From Amorphophallus konjac (taxonomy: Eukaryota > Streptophyta > Magnoliopsida > Alismatales > Araceae): a DNA stretch of 64,000 nt. The notes under the pieces are model-generated. The model had not been told where the DNA came from, did no database searches, and saw nothing but the letters and a program-made list of their open reading frames with translations. The translations under genes were made by a program, and so were the position numbers. The stretch spans positions 318,041,933 to 318,105,932 of the forward strand of contig CM040123.1 of the NCBI GenBank assembly GCA_022559845.1, read 5' to 3'. Of the stretch, positions 52,488 through 64,000 are shown piece by piece; the stretch's first letter is position 1; every line of letters begins with the position of its first letter.

Positions 52488-54722
52488 ATGGTGAGAAGAA
52501 GTTCAGGGAGGAGGTCCGCCGGCGACAGGGGAAAGGCCACGATGGCGACGGGGAAAGGCCCCTCACAAGCCTCCCAATACCCCCCCTCCGGTGTCAGCAC
52601 TCCCTCCGACGGACCGCCCCCTCCGCCTGCGGCCGGGCTGCCGCCCCCTCCTCCCACGACGGTAGGGCTGCTGCTCAACGGCGGCGCCGACGCCTTCCAA
52701 GCCCTCAACTCGAAACTGGACGTCCTCATGGAACTCATGAGGACCCAGGCGGCCAGGGATGGAAGGTCACGCGCCCCTCCAGAGAGCCCTCCTCGTGAGA
52801 ACGTGTCCCATCACACCACCGGAGGCCGCTTCACCCTCCGAGGACAGCAACTCATCCGCAACAAAATAGGAGGACCCTCGCAAGCTCCCCCTCCGAAGCA
52901 GGAGGCTTCCTCCACGTCGAAGCGGGGTAGGCACGGGGCATGCCGTCCCCTCTCGGAGATCGAAGTCCCCAGGGAGCGCCAAGACAGCCTGCCTTCACAC
53001 CCCCTCAGCCCTACGGCGTAGCGGCAGCCGGAGCTATCCCTCCGACAACAAGAATTCGAGAGGCGTTTCGCAGAGCAAGAGCGCGCCCTGCGAGCCCTGC
53101 AGAAGACCTCTCCACCAGAGGACGAGGAGAGATCCCCGTTCTCCAACCATATCTTGAAGGCAGAGGTATCTCCCCGAACCTCTATCCCGACCTTCAAGCC
53201 CTACGACGGCCAGGGCGACCTGGCCGACCACTTTGATAGCTTCGACGCTCTGATGACCATTCACGGAGCATCCGACGCCATCAAGTGTCGAGCCTTTGCG
53301 ACCACCCTGGTCCAAGGCGCCCAAGCATGGTTCCGGGCCCTCGCCCCCGGATCCATCCGAGACTTCAAGCAGTTCGGGCGAGTATTCAAGGAGAGTTTCG
53401 CCGGTAGCGGCCCCCCTAGGTCGGTAGTGGAGCTTTTGGCCCTCAAACAGGCGCAAGGGGAAAAACTTCGGGCCTACATCCTCCAATTCAAATCGGAAGC
53501 CCTGAGGATCCCCCGCCTAGACGTCGCCTCGGCCATAACCGCTCTGACCGGGGGCACCCGTGACGAGAACCCCCACCGCAAGCTTATCCTCCACCCTCCC
53601 TCGACCCTTGCTGCACTAGTGACTCTGGCATTGCACCACGCCGAGTGCGAGGAAGTACTCAGTGCCTGCCGAGACGCAACCGGCTCGGGTCGGGAGAGGG
53701 ACAAGAAGCGGACACCCGAGCCAAGCTCGGGCCAAGGAAAAAGGCGGAACCGAGATGGGGAACCCAAGGAACCGTCATGGAAGTACGAGCGGTACACTCC
53801 CCTAACCGCTCCAGTGTACGAGATTTATGAAGACATCAAAGGCTCGGGCCTCCTCCGCCAACCCGAGCCAATGAAGTCGAAGAACCGCAGTCGCATCAAG
53901 CATTGCCTGTTCCACAGCGACCACGGGCATCATACCGGCGACTACCACCAGCTCCAGGATGAGATCGAGCGTCTCGTTTGTCAGGGGCACCTCTCCCGGT
54001 TCGTGGCCGGGCACCAGGAAGACCGAGGCGCCCCAGAGGAGATCGACAACGCCCCCCGAGGGGTACACATCAACGTCATCACCGGAGGAGCTGCATCAGG
54101 AGGAGACAGCGACCGAGGAAGGAAGCGTCATGCTGAGCGGGCGAGCCGAGCCATCGAGCCTCCCAGGGCCCCGCCGAGCGAGCCCCAGGTCATAGTCTTC
54201 TCCGACCAAGACCTGGAGGGGCTGAGCACCCCGCATGACGACGCCCTAGTGATATCGGCCACAATAAACCATTGTAACGTAGACAGGATTCTGGTTGACA
54301 ATGGAAGTGCCCCTGATGTATTATCCTACGAATGTTTCCTTAAGATGGGGGAGGATCCGTCTAAACTCCGCCCGATCCGGACCCCCCTGTGCGGGTTCAA
54401 TGGCTAGGCCACCTATCCCGAGGGAGCCCTAAGCCTGCCGGTTACTCTTGGCACCCCACCCAAGACCGTTACAGTCATGGTGGACTTCATAGTGATCAAA
54501 GGTATGATAGCATACAACGCAATCTTCGGTCGAGGAATCCTCAGCCGAACGAAAGCGGTGCCTTCTACCTATCACCAAAAGATGAAGTTTCCCACCAAAA
54601 ATGAATTGGGGGAAGTCCGAGGTAACCAGGCAATGGCCCGAAGGTGCTACAATATTGCTAGCGGTTTTCCTAAACGACGACCCGACCCTAGGAGTAAAGA
54701 TCAGAGCCGACCTAACGTCTGA
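52488..54722 (+). pseudogene. gag: Gypsy element 3 gag-protease, two in-frame stops
   Basis: One frame runs from the ATG at 52488 (MVRRSSGRRSAGD). It encodes a Pro-rich N-terminus, a helical segment (DAFQALNSKLDVLMELMRTQ), the gypsy Gag core (TFKPYDGQGDLADHFDSFDALM, then AQAWFRALAPGSIRDFKQF), a basic linker and a retropepsin (RILVDNGSAPDVLSYECF, then YNAIFGRGIL). TAG stops at 53019-53021 and 54405-54407 interrupt it; both fit single changes of a Gln codon. The DNGSA protease motif (instead of DTGA) is usual for Tat-type elements. The RT continues in another frame from about 54650, so an indel follows the protease. Confidence 0.88.
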
Positions 54723-56414
54723 GGTTCAACAGCAATACAAAGAGTTCCTTTCCGCGTACATACGGGTCTTTGCATGGTCTGATGATCAACTCTCCGAGAT
54801 ACCGGAAGAGACGGTGGTGCATAAGCTCAACCTCGACCCAACCATGAAGCCCGTGCAACAACGCAGAAGGAAGCATGCGTCGGAGAAGCAGACGATTATC
54901 AAGGAGCAGGTCGCCAAGGGGCGGAAGACTGGCCTTTTTAGGCCGGTCCTGTACCCGACGTGGCTAGCTAACGTCGTCCTGGTGCCGAAAGCTTCGAGAA
55001 AGTGGCGGATGTGCGTGGATTTCACCGACTTGAACAAGGCTACTCCAAAGGATTGCTATCCCTTACCGAGCATCGACCAACTAGTTGATTCAACCTCGGG
55101 TAATGAGATACTCAGCTTCCTGGATGCCTACTCAGGTTACCACCAGATCAGAATGCACCCCGAAGACATTAAGAAGATCGCCTTTATCACCGACTTCGGC
55201 GTACACTGCTACACCCGGATGCCTTTCGGGTTGAAGAATGCCGGAGCCATGTACCAAAGGCTAGTCAACCAGACGTTCGAGGGACAGCTCGGTCGAAACA
55301 TCGAGGCCTATATTGATGACATGCTCGTGAAGACCCCTAGGCCGAGGACCATTTCACCGACCTAGAAGAAACTTTCAACACCCTCCTGAAGTACAACATG
55401 AAGCTCAACCCCGCCAAGTGCGCCTTCGGAGTAAAGTCTAGAAAATTCTTGGGCTTCTTGGTCACTCAGCGTGAGATTGAGGCCAACCCTGACAAGGTCC
55501 AGGCCATCCTGGACACGCACAGCAGATTCCTGTCCCGCGCGACTGAACGATGCCTACCCTTCTTCAAACTGCTGAGGGGGCCCAAAATGGCATCTGCTAC
55601 ATTCGCGTGGGACGAGGAATGCCAAAGAGCATTCACCGAGCTTAAGGAGTTCCTGGCTTCACCCCCAGTGCTTTCCAAGCCCGTCCCGGGGGAAGCCTTG
55701 TATCTCTATCTCTCGGTAACTCCATCCACAGTTAGCTCGGTCCTAGTCAAAAAGGACTCAGGAATTGAGAGACCGGTCTACTACACAAGCAAGGTGCTCA
55801 ACGAGGCGGAGAGAAGGTACCCCGCAATCGAGAAACTTGTGCTAGCGTTGGTTACCTCGGCCAAGCGCCTCTGACCCTATTTCCAAGGGCACTCCATCAC
55901 CGTGTTGACCAGCGAACCATTGAAGAAGATCCTCGCTCACCCCGAAGCCTCGGGATACCTCGTCAAGTGGGCCATCATGCTCGGGGCCTACGATATATCG
56001 TATCGGCCTCGCTCAGCTATCAAAGGCCAGGCGCTCGCTGACTTCATCGCCGAGAGCACCATCCCAACTGAAGAGAGATCTCCGTTCGCACCCGGGCCAA
56101 CCTGGGAACTGTTCGTTGACGGATCTTACAATTCAGCCGGGAGCGGTGCCGGCATCCTCCTGAAGTCCCCCGAAGGGGCAGAGCTACAGTACGCCCTGAA
56201 GTTCAACTTCCAAGGATCCAACAATGCTTCCGAGTATGAGGCCCTCATATCGGGAGCCCGCATGGCCCGGCGGTTAGGAGCTGAGCGAGTCAGGATTCAC
56301 ACCGACTCCCAACTAGTCGCTAGCCAGGTCAACGGCGATTATGAAGCTCGGGAGGCACCGATGATCAAATACCTCCAACCGGTCAAGACTGTGGCACAAC
56401 AGTTCGAGAGTTTT
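54601..56414 (+). pseudogene. pol: Gypsy element 3 RT-RNase H, frameshifted and cut by insertion
   Basis: RT motifs: MCVDFTDLNKATPKDCYPLP, FLDAYSGYHQIRM, RMPFGLKNAGAMYQRLVN and the catalytic YIDDM. A frameshift near 55340 moves to the frame of 55398-55874 (CAFGVKSRKFLGFLV, then the RNase H-proximal connection). A TGA ends it at 55874; the frame then resumes at 55902 with Tat-type RNase H (LFVDGSYNSAGSGAGILL, ASEYEALI, HTDSQLVASQV). The reading frame is cut at 56415 by the gag-only element. Integrase is not in the window. Chromodomain context cannot be assessed, but RNase H type and PBS favour Tat. Confidence 0.9.
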
Positions 56415-58495
56415 TGATGGGAATCGACACCGAGCCTGTACCTTTTTTTATTACATTTATGTCCTTTTAGTTTGTGTTTATATCCTTGGGAAAGTATGTA
56501 CGTAAATGTAAGGTGGGTTTTTATCCAATGAGTCATTCCCATGGATTGTGTGGGTTTTTATGCAATTAGGCAGTAGGACCAGCAAGGGGGCCCTCAGCCC
56601 TTTCCCATTGGTCCATGTCACCTTGTGGGCCTGGTCAACCTTTCTAGGTGGACATCTAGAAGGGTGGGCTGGTCATATGGACACATGTGCTTGAATGGGT
56701 CAACATTCTAATAGGTTGGCCACCTACCCCATTCAACTCCCCTTATAGTCAATAGGCCGCCCCCTTCCCCTATTATTTAATGCTTTTTATTTGTGTTTGT
56801 GGCAAGCAATCCCAACCCTTCAATCCCCAACCCTTGATCCAAGGGTCCACATTAGATTAGATTGGTAGCATATATAAGCTTGTATTTTCATGAGAAAATC
56901 AATGAAAAACCAGAAATTTTATGAAATCCAAGAAGGCTTCTTGCGCCCCCTTCCTCTCTCCTCCTGGTTTTCTCTTCTCAAACCCCCATTCTAGAGTGTA
57001 TCAATCTTCCATCTCCCCCTCTCAACTTCTGATCATCACCGGTGCCGCCGCCGCCACTGTTCGTGCCGCCTTCGAGCCGTCGCGAAACCGTTCTTGGTGT
57101 TCTGTCCTGCTGGACAGAGGTCACTTCCCAAAATTTTTTCTATCAGCCACGGCCTCTTCGTGGTCTGCAATTTTTATGGTGTGTTCTTCCCTTGTATCCC
57201 AAGCTCCACCTAAATTTTCATGCCCAAATTCCATCGTTTAGTATTTTCCCATTTTCGTGCATCTTTCATTCCTAGTTCTGTTTTGTCTCTGTCTACAATG
57301 ACAGCAGCCCTGTGTTTCCCACCTCCGGCCATCTTTTTAATTTGTCCAAACCCTCCCAATTTTTCTGAGCGTTCTTTCCATCACCCCCTACATCCAAAAA
57401 TTTTCTGAATTTTTTATCAGCCTTCTATCTATTTTTAGAAATTCGTGTTCTTCCTCAGCTACAGTGTTATCAGCAAGATTCCAGATCCGACCCACTGCTA
57501 GTGAAAAAATAATAGAAATTCGTATCCTACCCAAAATCTAGATCCCAAAATAGTCCTGGTTTCATAGTTTGATTTCCCACAACTGTTCTGAAGAACACAA
57601 CCCCAGATTCGGACGTCCACCTCGCGGTCAAAGGCAATCCATAGGAAAGTTCTCTACTAACCTGAGATTTCAGGAACTGTACAACAGAAACTTAGAAATT
57701 CCATAAGTCCAGATCAGTGCAGATCCAGACTATATCTCCAGGCCTAGATTGAAGGATTTGAAGTTAGCGTTCCAACGGCGCTAGTCTCGTGCCGATCCGA
57801 CATCGGGGCTGATCACAGCGCCTGTTCTCGCCGAGACGCGCGCTGAAAACCAGAAGTTACAGCCCGTGGCCGGTTATTCCGACCGGTGCCGATCGGAGCC
57901 GCCCGGCCTCCGGCCGGCGAACCAGCGCACCCCCACTCCAGGGAGCGCCCTTCCAGGCATCCTCCACTACAGCGGTGCCACCGGGTCCCACACGGCCCCT
58001 CCGGACAGCACGTGGGCCCCACCGTCACAAGTTCGGGTGCTGCCGAATCAACGCGAGAAGCCACCCGTTAACCCGAATTCGGTCCTCACGGACCCCATTG
58101 TGTAGCCCTTTATCTCCCTGCGTGGAGTGGGTGATATTTCATTGCTGTCATTATTGTGTAATATTTATCCCGGGAGTACGAGTTTCGGCCGGGTCCATCT
58201 TCCCCACGCCGAGCGCGTGGAGGTATCGTTTCCGCTCCCTTCTCGGCATTTTGCATACTTCATATATATTTATTTATGCCGCTGCTAGAGAGCATGTGTA
58301 GGGATATTTAGCTCGCTTTATATGTTCATTACCGCTGCTGCGAGAGAGTACGTGACTGTCCCGTGACCTGATCCGGGCACAAAAGAGAGCCGATCACCCT
58401 AGCTCATTGCCGGTTTCTCCACCGCGCACCTCCGACGCTTCCCTCGTTAAGGGGCAATCACGAGCTTGTCGTGTCCGTGGTCTCGTCCCGCATCA
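56415..58495 (+). repeat. Gag-only element LTR, first copy, 2081 bp
   Basis: Begins TGATGGGAATCGACACC and ends CCGCATCA, one base before the PBS. TATATAAG near 56872 is a likely promoter. It is collinear with 60880-62957; the clearest difference is around 56513-56526. Confidence 0.93.
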
Positions 58496-58497
58496 AT

Positions 58498-58511
58498 TTG
58501 GTATCAGAGAA
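58498..58511 (+). other. Primer binding site of the gag-only element
   Basis: TTGGTATCAGAGAA after the LTR end, a tRNA-Met-type PBS with its distal part changed. The identical site follows the second LTR at about 62960. Confidence 0.8.
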
Positions 58512-58830
58512 GGTTGAGTCTAGGGTGTCCAAAAATAAAAAAAAAGAGTCATTTACGTCTAGTCATTAGTCGGTTTAAGTCGAGTCTAGGATCATCATAT
58601 TTCTAAAACACAAAAAGAGAGTGTTTTTAAATTGCATTTCATCCCGATAATTCGGTATATCAAAAGGTGTTGTCCGAACGTTAGGCTACGCCTATCGGGA
58701 AGGCCGCACACTTGTGCGAGTGACCTTCGGGTCGATTATCTCCGCCACGTACCGGATATTGGTTTAGGTCTAGGTGCATAATATTAGTGTGCATTTGCAT
58801 TAGTCGGTGTTTCCTAGTCCGTGTCGTTGC

Positions 58831-60372
58831 ATGCCCACTCGGCGAGGTACCCAATACCATCGCCCTTCCCCTATGGCTAACCCACGAGATGGCGCCTCGG
58901 GAGACTTCCACTCCCTACACGAGGCGATGAAGGCCATTATGACTAGGTTGGACCAATCCGATGTTAACTTTCGGACTTTCTCCGATAATATGGATGGTCG
59001 CCTTAGAGCCATGGAGGGACGCATGGAGACCTCCGATAGGTCGGTCCAAGACCTCGTTGGGCGGTTAGATAGGATGTCACACGGGGACCCTCCTGGGGCA
59101 GGCCAAGGCCCACCCGCACCTCCTCCCGCGGTGGCCCAAGTCCAACCCGCTCCCATGGCCCAAGTCCAAGCTGCTCCCGCGGCCCAAAACCAGCCACCAC
59201 AGGCTCCTCCACCCGCCCCTCCTCAGGTTCCCGAACTACCGCACCGTGACCTTGGTCTCGAGGACTATGGGTCTGACAATGCCTATGAGGGGTATGGTCA
59301 ACGCCGTCGTGGTTTTCTGCCACAACGAGATGAGGATGATGATAGGGTCCTTAAGACCGTGCGAGCGGACCCTCCCTCTTTTTACGGGTCTTTGGATCCG
59401 AAAGTCTACCTAGATTGGGAGTTCGGCATGGACCGTTATTTTGAGTGGTATGATATGTCGGAGCGCCGAAGGGTCCGATTTGCCACCATGAAGCTCATGG
59501 GGCAGGCGCAAACCTATTGGAAGAATGTGGAGAGCCTGCTACGTCAGCGGCTAGAACCCCCGATTGACACATGGGCCGAGATGAAGAATAAACTTCGGCA
59601 AAAGTACCTTCCTCCCACATACCGCCAGCGACTCATCGATAGATGGCAAAGTCTTAGCCAAGGAGACCGGTCAGTTTCGGAATACATCACTGAATTTGAT
59701 GAGTACTTTCTACGATGTGGTGTCACGGAGGAGAGTACCATGCCCGTTTCCCGCTTTCGACGTGGTTTGCGGCCACACTATCAGTATGAGCTTTTCCGCC
59801 ACAATGCCAAGACGTTGGAAGAGGCATACCAGGTTGCTCTCGAGTTAGAGCAATTCGAGGGAGAGTTTGACTCTAGTCATCGGTTGGGCCCCACCCCTCT
59901 CCGTAGCACCGAGCCCCGTCACTCTATAGGCCCACATCCTCGGCCTCCCATGGCTCGACCTCGGGAGCCCACCCGTCAGGAGCACTTTGCTCCTCGACCT
60001 CGCCCTCCTCCACCCCGGGACCTATTTCCACCCCAACCACCGGCACCCGTTGCCCGTCCCCCGGCTCCTATAGCCCGTCCTCTGGCACCGGCCCCCCCTC
60101 CACTATTGTCCAAGGCACCTACACCTCCCCCATTGCTGCCTACACCCCCTACCCGACGGGATGATAAGGGTAAGGCCCCTTTTATAGGAGAGAGTAGTCG
60201 GTCGAGAGTGCAGTGTTTCCACTGTCATGGATTTGGCCACTTTGCCAGCGAGTGTCCCGCTCGCGCCACCCTAGCCTTAGGTGTTGGAGAGCCCGTACCT
60301 CCCAAGCTTGAGTGTGTCAATTATGAGGCCGATGACGCACTAGCCGATGAGTACTATGCCTTGGGGGGATAG
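58831..60372 (+). CDS. gag: Gag of the gag-only gypsy element, 513 aa
   Basis: I start at the first ATG of the frame (MPTRRGTQYHRPS); a GTG 24 nt upstream is also open. Residues 25-85 are helical, and a Pro/Gln/Ala-rich linker follows. The gypsy Gag core spans about 180-345 (DPPSFYGSLDPKVYLDW, then YWKNVESLLRQRL, then RRGLRPHYQYELF). A very Pro-rich stretch leads to one CCHC knuckle (CFHCHGFGHFASEC) near residue 464. The frame is intact and ends in TAG at 60372. The core resembles chromovirus Gags. The element keeps only this gene, so Gag is probably needed in cis or selected for packaging. Confidence 0.93.
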   Translation: MPTRRGTQYHRPSPMANPRDGASGDFHSLHEAMKAIMTRLDQSDVNFRTFSDNMDGRLRAMEGRMETSDRSVQDLVGRLDRMSHGDPPGAGQGPPAPPPAVAQVQPAPMAQVQAAPAAQNQPPQAPPPAPPQVPELPHRDLGLEDYGSDNAYEGYGQRRRGFLPQRDEDDDRVLKTVRADPPSFYGSLDPKVYLDWEFGMDRYFEWYDMSERRRVRFATMKLMGQAQTYWKNVESLLRQRLEPPIDTWAEMKNKLRQKYLPPTYRQRLIDRWQSLSQGDRSVSEYITEFDEYFLRCGVTEESTMPVSRFRRGLRPHYQYELFRHNAKTLEEAYQVALELEQFEGEFDSSHRLGPTPLRSTEPRHSIGPHPRPPMARPREPTRQEHFAPRPRPPPPRDLFPPQPPAPVARPPAPIARPLAPAPPPLLSKAPTPPPLLPTPPTRRDDKGKAPFIGESSRSRVQCFHCHGFGHFASECPARATLALGVGEPVPPKLECVNYEADDALADEYYALGG

Positions 60373-60879
60373 TTGGATGACTCACCCACCGCCCAGGATG
60401 CCGCCACCTAGTGGGCTTGTGTCACCATCTTAGTCTAGGGTCATATATGAGTCGGTGTGTTTTCCTTGTGTGGTTTGTTTTGTGTGATTTGTTTGCATGG
60501 TTTGTGTGTCGTTTGTTTGTCTGCATGCGTCTTGTGTAAGCTCGTTGTCGTTCTCTAATGAGTAAGAGGCGAGTGGACTCACTTGATGAGTATGGGATCG
60601 GTTCCACATCCATACCCGGATCAGTCACTTATAGGGACTCAGCGGTGATTCCTAGTGAGTCTTTGAGGTGCTCCCTTCCCTTTTGAGAGTGCCCCACCCG
60701 GAGTGTCCACCTCTAGCCCATAGCAGCTTGTGCATATCGAGTATATATGGAATGAGCATGTGACAGTCACTTGGAGTGGAGCATACCCGCGCTACTTGGC
60801 ACGGTGACGGATCCGCCGGAGTACTCGAGCATCCCTACCCCTACTCGACGGGGTCGAGTTCCTCCCACCCGGGGAGAGT
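60373..60879 (+). other. 3' untranslated part and PPT of the gag-only element
   Basis: No pol relic is visible after the gag stop. A T/G-rich stretch (60450-60540) is followed by unique sequence ending ACCCGGGGAGAGT, the PPT, directly before TGATGGG. Confidence 0.7.
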
Positions 60880-62957
60880 TGATGGGAATCGACACCGAGC
60901 CTATACCTTTTTTATTACATTTATGTCCTTTTAGTTTGTGTTTATATCCTTGAGAAAGTATGTACGTAAATGTAAGGCTTTATAAGCCAAGGAGTCATTC
61001 CCATGGATTGTGTGGGTTTTTATGCAATTAGGCAGTAGGACCAGCAAGGGGGCCCTCAGCCCTTTCCCATTGGTCCATGTCACCTTGTGGGCCTGGTCAA
61101 CCTTCCTAGATGGACATCTAGAAGGGTGGGCTGGTCATATTGACACATGTGCTTGAATGGGTCAACATTCTAATAGGTTGGCCACCTACCCCATTCAACT
61201 CCCCTTATAGTCAATAGGCCGCCCCCTTCCCCTATTATTTAATGCTTTTTTTTTGTGTTTGTGGCATGCAATCCCAGCCCTTCAATCCCCAACCCTTGAT
61301 CCAAGGGTCCACATTAGATTAGATTGGTAGTATATATAAGGTTGTATTTTCATGAGAAAATCAATGAAAAATCAGAAATTTTGTGAAATCCAAGAAGGCT
61401 TCTTGCGCCCCCTTCCTCTCTCCTCCTGGTTTCCTCTTCTCAAACCCCCATTCTAGAGTGTATCAATCTTCCATCTCCCCCTCTCAACTTCTGATCATCA
61501 CCGGTGCCGCTGCCGCCACCGTTCGTGCCGCCTTCGAGCCGTCGCGAAACCGTTCTCGGTGTTCTGTCCTGCTGGACAGAGGTCTCTTCCTGAAATTTTT
61601 GCTATCAGCCATGGCCTCTTCGTGATCTACAATTTTTATGGTGTGTTCTTCCCTTGTATCCCAAGCTCCACCTAAATTTTCACACCCAAATTCCATCGTT
61701 TAGTATTTTCCCATTTTCGTGCATCTTTCATTCCTAGTTCTGTTTTGTCTCTGTCTACAATGATAGCAGCCCTGTGTTTCCCACCTACGGCCATCTTTTT
61801 AATTTGTCCAAACCCTCCCAATTTTTCCGGGCGTTCTTTCCATCACCCCCTACATCCAAAAATTTTCTTTATTTTTTATCAGCCTTCTATCTATTTTTAG
61901 AAATTCATGTTCTTCCACAGCTACAGTGTTATCAGCTAGATTCCAGATCCGACCCACTGCTAGTGAAAAAATAATAGAAATTAGTATCCTTCCCAAAATC
62001 CAGATCCCAAAATAGTCCTGGTTTCGTAGCTTGATTTCCCACAACTGTTCTGAAGAACACAACCCTAGATTCGGACGCCCACCTCCCGGTCAAAGGCAAT
62101 CCATAGGAAAGTTCTTTGCTGACCTGAGATTTCAGGAACTGTACAATAGGAACTTGGAAATTCCATAACTCTATATCTGTGCAGATCCAGACTAGAACTC
62201 TAGGCCTAGATTGAAGGATTTGAAGTTAGCGTTCCAACGGCGCCAGTCTCGAGTCGATCCGACATCGGGGCTGATCGCAGCGCCCGTTCTCGCCGAGACG
62301 CGCGCTGAAAACCAGAAGTTGCAACCCGTGGCCGGTTATTCCGACCGGTGCCGATCGGAGCCGCCCGGCCTCCGGCCGGCGAACCAGCGCGCCCCCACTC
62401 CAGGGAGTGCCCTTTCAGGCATCCTCCACTACATCGGTGCCACCGGGTCCCACACGGCCCCTCCGGACAGCACGTGGGCCCCACCGTCACAAGTTCGGGT
62501 GCTGCCGAATCAACGCGAGAAGCCGCCCGTCAACCCGAATTCGGTCCTCCCGGACCCCATTGTGTAGCCCTTTATATCCCTGCGTGGAGTGGGTGATATT
62601 TCATTGCTGTCATCATTGTGTAATATTTATCTCGGGAGTACGAGTTTCGGCCAGGTCCGTCTTCCCCATGCCGAGCGCGTGGAGGTATCATTTCCGCTCC
62701 CTTCTCGGCATTTTGCTTACTTCATATATATTTGTTTATGCCGCTGCTAGAGAGCATGTGTAGGGATATTTAGCTCGCTTTATATGTTCATTACCGCTGC
62801 TGCGAGAGAGTACGTGACCGTCCCGTGACCTGATCCGGGCACAAAAGAGAGCCGATCACCCTAGCACATTGCCGGTTTCTCAACCGCGCACCTCCGACGC
62901 TTCCCTCGTTAAGGGGCAATCATGAGCTTGTCGTGTCCGTGGTCTCGTCCCGCATCA
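60880..62957 (+). repeat. Gag-only element LTR, second (shared) copy, 2078 bp
   Basis: Same termini and order as 56415-58495. It serves as 3' LTR of the first unit and 5' LTR of the second. Confidence 0.93.
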
Positions 62958-63292
62958 ATTTGGTATCAGAGAAGGTTGAATCTAGGGTGTCCAAAATTAA
63001 AAAAAAAGAGTCATTTACGTCTAGTCATTAGTGGGTTTAAGTCGAGTCTAGGATCATCATATTTCTAAAACACAAAAAGAGAGTGTTTTTAAATTGCATT
63101 TCATCCCGATAATTCGGTATATCAAAAGGTATTGTCCGAACGTTAGGCTACGCCTATCGGGAAGGCCGCACACTTGTGCGAGTGACCTTCGGGTCGATTA
63201 TCTCCTCCACGTACCGGATATTGGTTTAGGTCTAGGTGCATAATATTAGTGTGCATTTGCATTAGTCGGTGTTTCCTAGTCCGTGTCGTTGC

Positions 63293-63940
63293 ATGCCCAC
63301 TCGGCGAGGTACCCAATACCATCGCCCTTCCCCTATGGCTAACCCACGAGATGGCGCCTCGGGAGACTTCCACTCCCTACACAAGGCGATGATGGCCATT
63401 ATGACTAGGTTGGACCAATCCGATGTTAACTTTCGGACTTTCTCCGATAATATGGATGGTCGCCTTAGAGCCATGGAGGGACGCATGGAGACCTCCGATA
63501 GGGCGGTCCAAGACCTCGTTGGGCGGTTAGATAGGATGTCACACGGGGACCCTCCTGGGGCAGGCCAAGGCCCACCCGCACCTCCTCCCGCGGTGGCCCA
63601 AGTCCAACCCGCTCCCATGGCCCAAGTCCAAGCTGCTCCCGTGGCCCAAAACCAACCACCACAGGCTGCTCCACCCGCCCCTCCTCGGGTTCCCGAACTA
63701 CCGCACCGTGACCTTGGTCTCGAGGACTATGGGTCCGACAATGCCTATGAGGGGTATGGTCAACGCCGTCGTGGTTTTCAGCCACAACGAGATGAGGATG
63801 ATGATAGGGTCCTTAAGACCGTGCGAGCGGACCCTCCCTCTTTTTACGGGTCTTTGGATCCGAAAGTCTACCTAGATTGGAAGTTCGGCATGGACCGTTA
63901 TTTTGAGTGGTATGATATGTCGGAGCGCCGAAGGGTCTGA
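63293..63940 (+). pseudogene. gag: Gag of the second unit, premature stop, runs to window end
   Basis: Near-identical to 58831-59478. At 63938-63940 TGA replaces the CGA (Arg) of the first copy in SERRRVRFATMK. This C-to-T change at a CpG has the signature of deamination of methylated DNA. The sequence beyond continues to match gag to the end of the window. Confidence 0.92.
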
Positions 63941-64000
63941 TTTGCCACCATGAAGCTCATGGGGCAGGCGCAAACCTATTGGAAGAATGTGGAGAGCCTG

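Larger units (their letters stand above)
56415..64000 (+). mobile_element. Head-to-tail array of a gag-only gypsy element (TR-GAG-like)
   Basis: The order is LTR (56415-58495), PBS and gag (58496-60879), LTR (60880-62957), then the same PBS and gag again to the window end. The unit period is 4465 bp. Only gag is present, with no protease, RT or integrase, so the element must use enzymes of a relative. LTR termini are TGATG...CATCA. The left flank GTTTT (56410-56414) would be the target duplication. It interrupts the RNase H of gypsy element 3. The third LTR and right boundary are outside the window. Confidence 0.93.

Noticed and set aside
53034..53486. Minus-strand open frame opposite gag of gypsy element 3
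   Set aside because: GC-rich shadow of a clear Gag coding strand.
58800..59156. Minus-strand open frame opposite the gag-only element's gag, repeated at 63262
   Set aside because: Shadow of the Pro-rich Gag; it repeats only because the whole unit is repeated.

Overview
This window is plant nuclear DNA (angiosperm-type LTR retrotransposons, plant mobile domain sequences, tRNA-Met and tRNA-Arg type primer sites). I see no ordinary host gene, no tRNA or rRNA gene and no CRISPR. Essentially everything recognisable is a nest of LTR retrotransposons from at least six families. The species cannot be named from this; a medium or large, repeat-rich plant genome is the safest inference.

Layout: 1-5592 is the 5' part (minus strand) of a Ty1/copia Sirevirus-type element (Sirevirus-1: LTR, PBS, gag, start of pol), inserted into the 5' LTR of a decayed chromovirus-like Ty3/gypsy element (5593 to about 9640; gag only, pol lost). 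About 9640-17453 is non-coding, dense in palindromes and tandem repeats, and carries two LTR-type promoters (TATA at 10725 and 17020). 17454-47387 is a large Ty3/gypsy Tat-type element bounded by 1.87-kb LTRs. It holds gag-region ORFs, a broken integrase and, on the opposite strand, two plant-mobile-domain-like gene units. A complete 12,271-bp Sirevirus (Sirevirus-2, 22148-34418, minus strand, 5-bp target duplication ATCTA) is nested inside it. The Tat element itself sits inside the LTR of yet another gypsy element, whose LTR tail and PBS resume at 47388-47613. 47614-51690 is unclassified repeat. 51691-56414 is a third gypsy element (LTR, PBS, gag, protease, RT, RNase H with several lesions). 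56415-64000 is a head-to-tail array of a short gag-only LTR element (LTR-gag-LTR-gag).

The most unusual structure is a pattern in the two Sireviruses. The U3 of each LTR, just upstream of the TATA box, carries four pairs of GTCGAC-like cores, the two cores of each pair lying 21-22 bp apart. The same 22-bp doublets recur inside gag as exact 72-bp (Sirevirus-1) or 75-bp (Sirevirus-2) tandem repeats. In Sirevirus-2 they recur again, degenerate, between pol and the env-like gene. The flanks differ between the elements but the spacing does not, and the two cores of a doublet fall in different gag reading frames, so the spacing is a nucleic-acid-level feature. Other families here carry their own palindrome arrays, mostly in U3.

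A second highlight is an apparently intact seven-exon antisense gene (38178-40801) with its own TATA box and poly(A) signal. It encodes a 673-residue plant-mobile-domain plus coiled-coil protein inside the Tat element.
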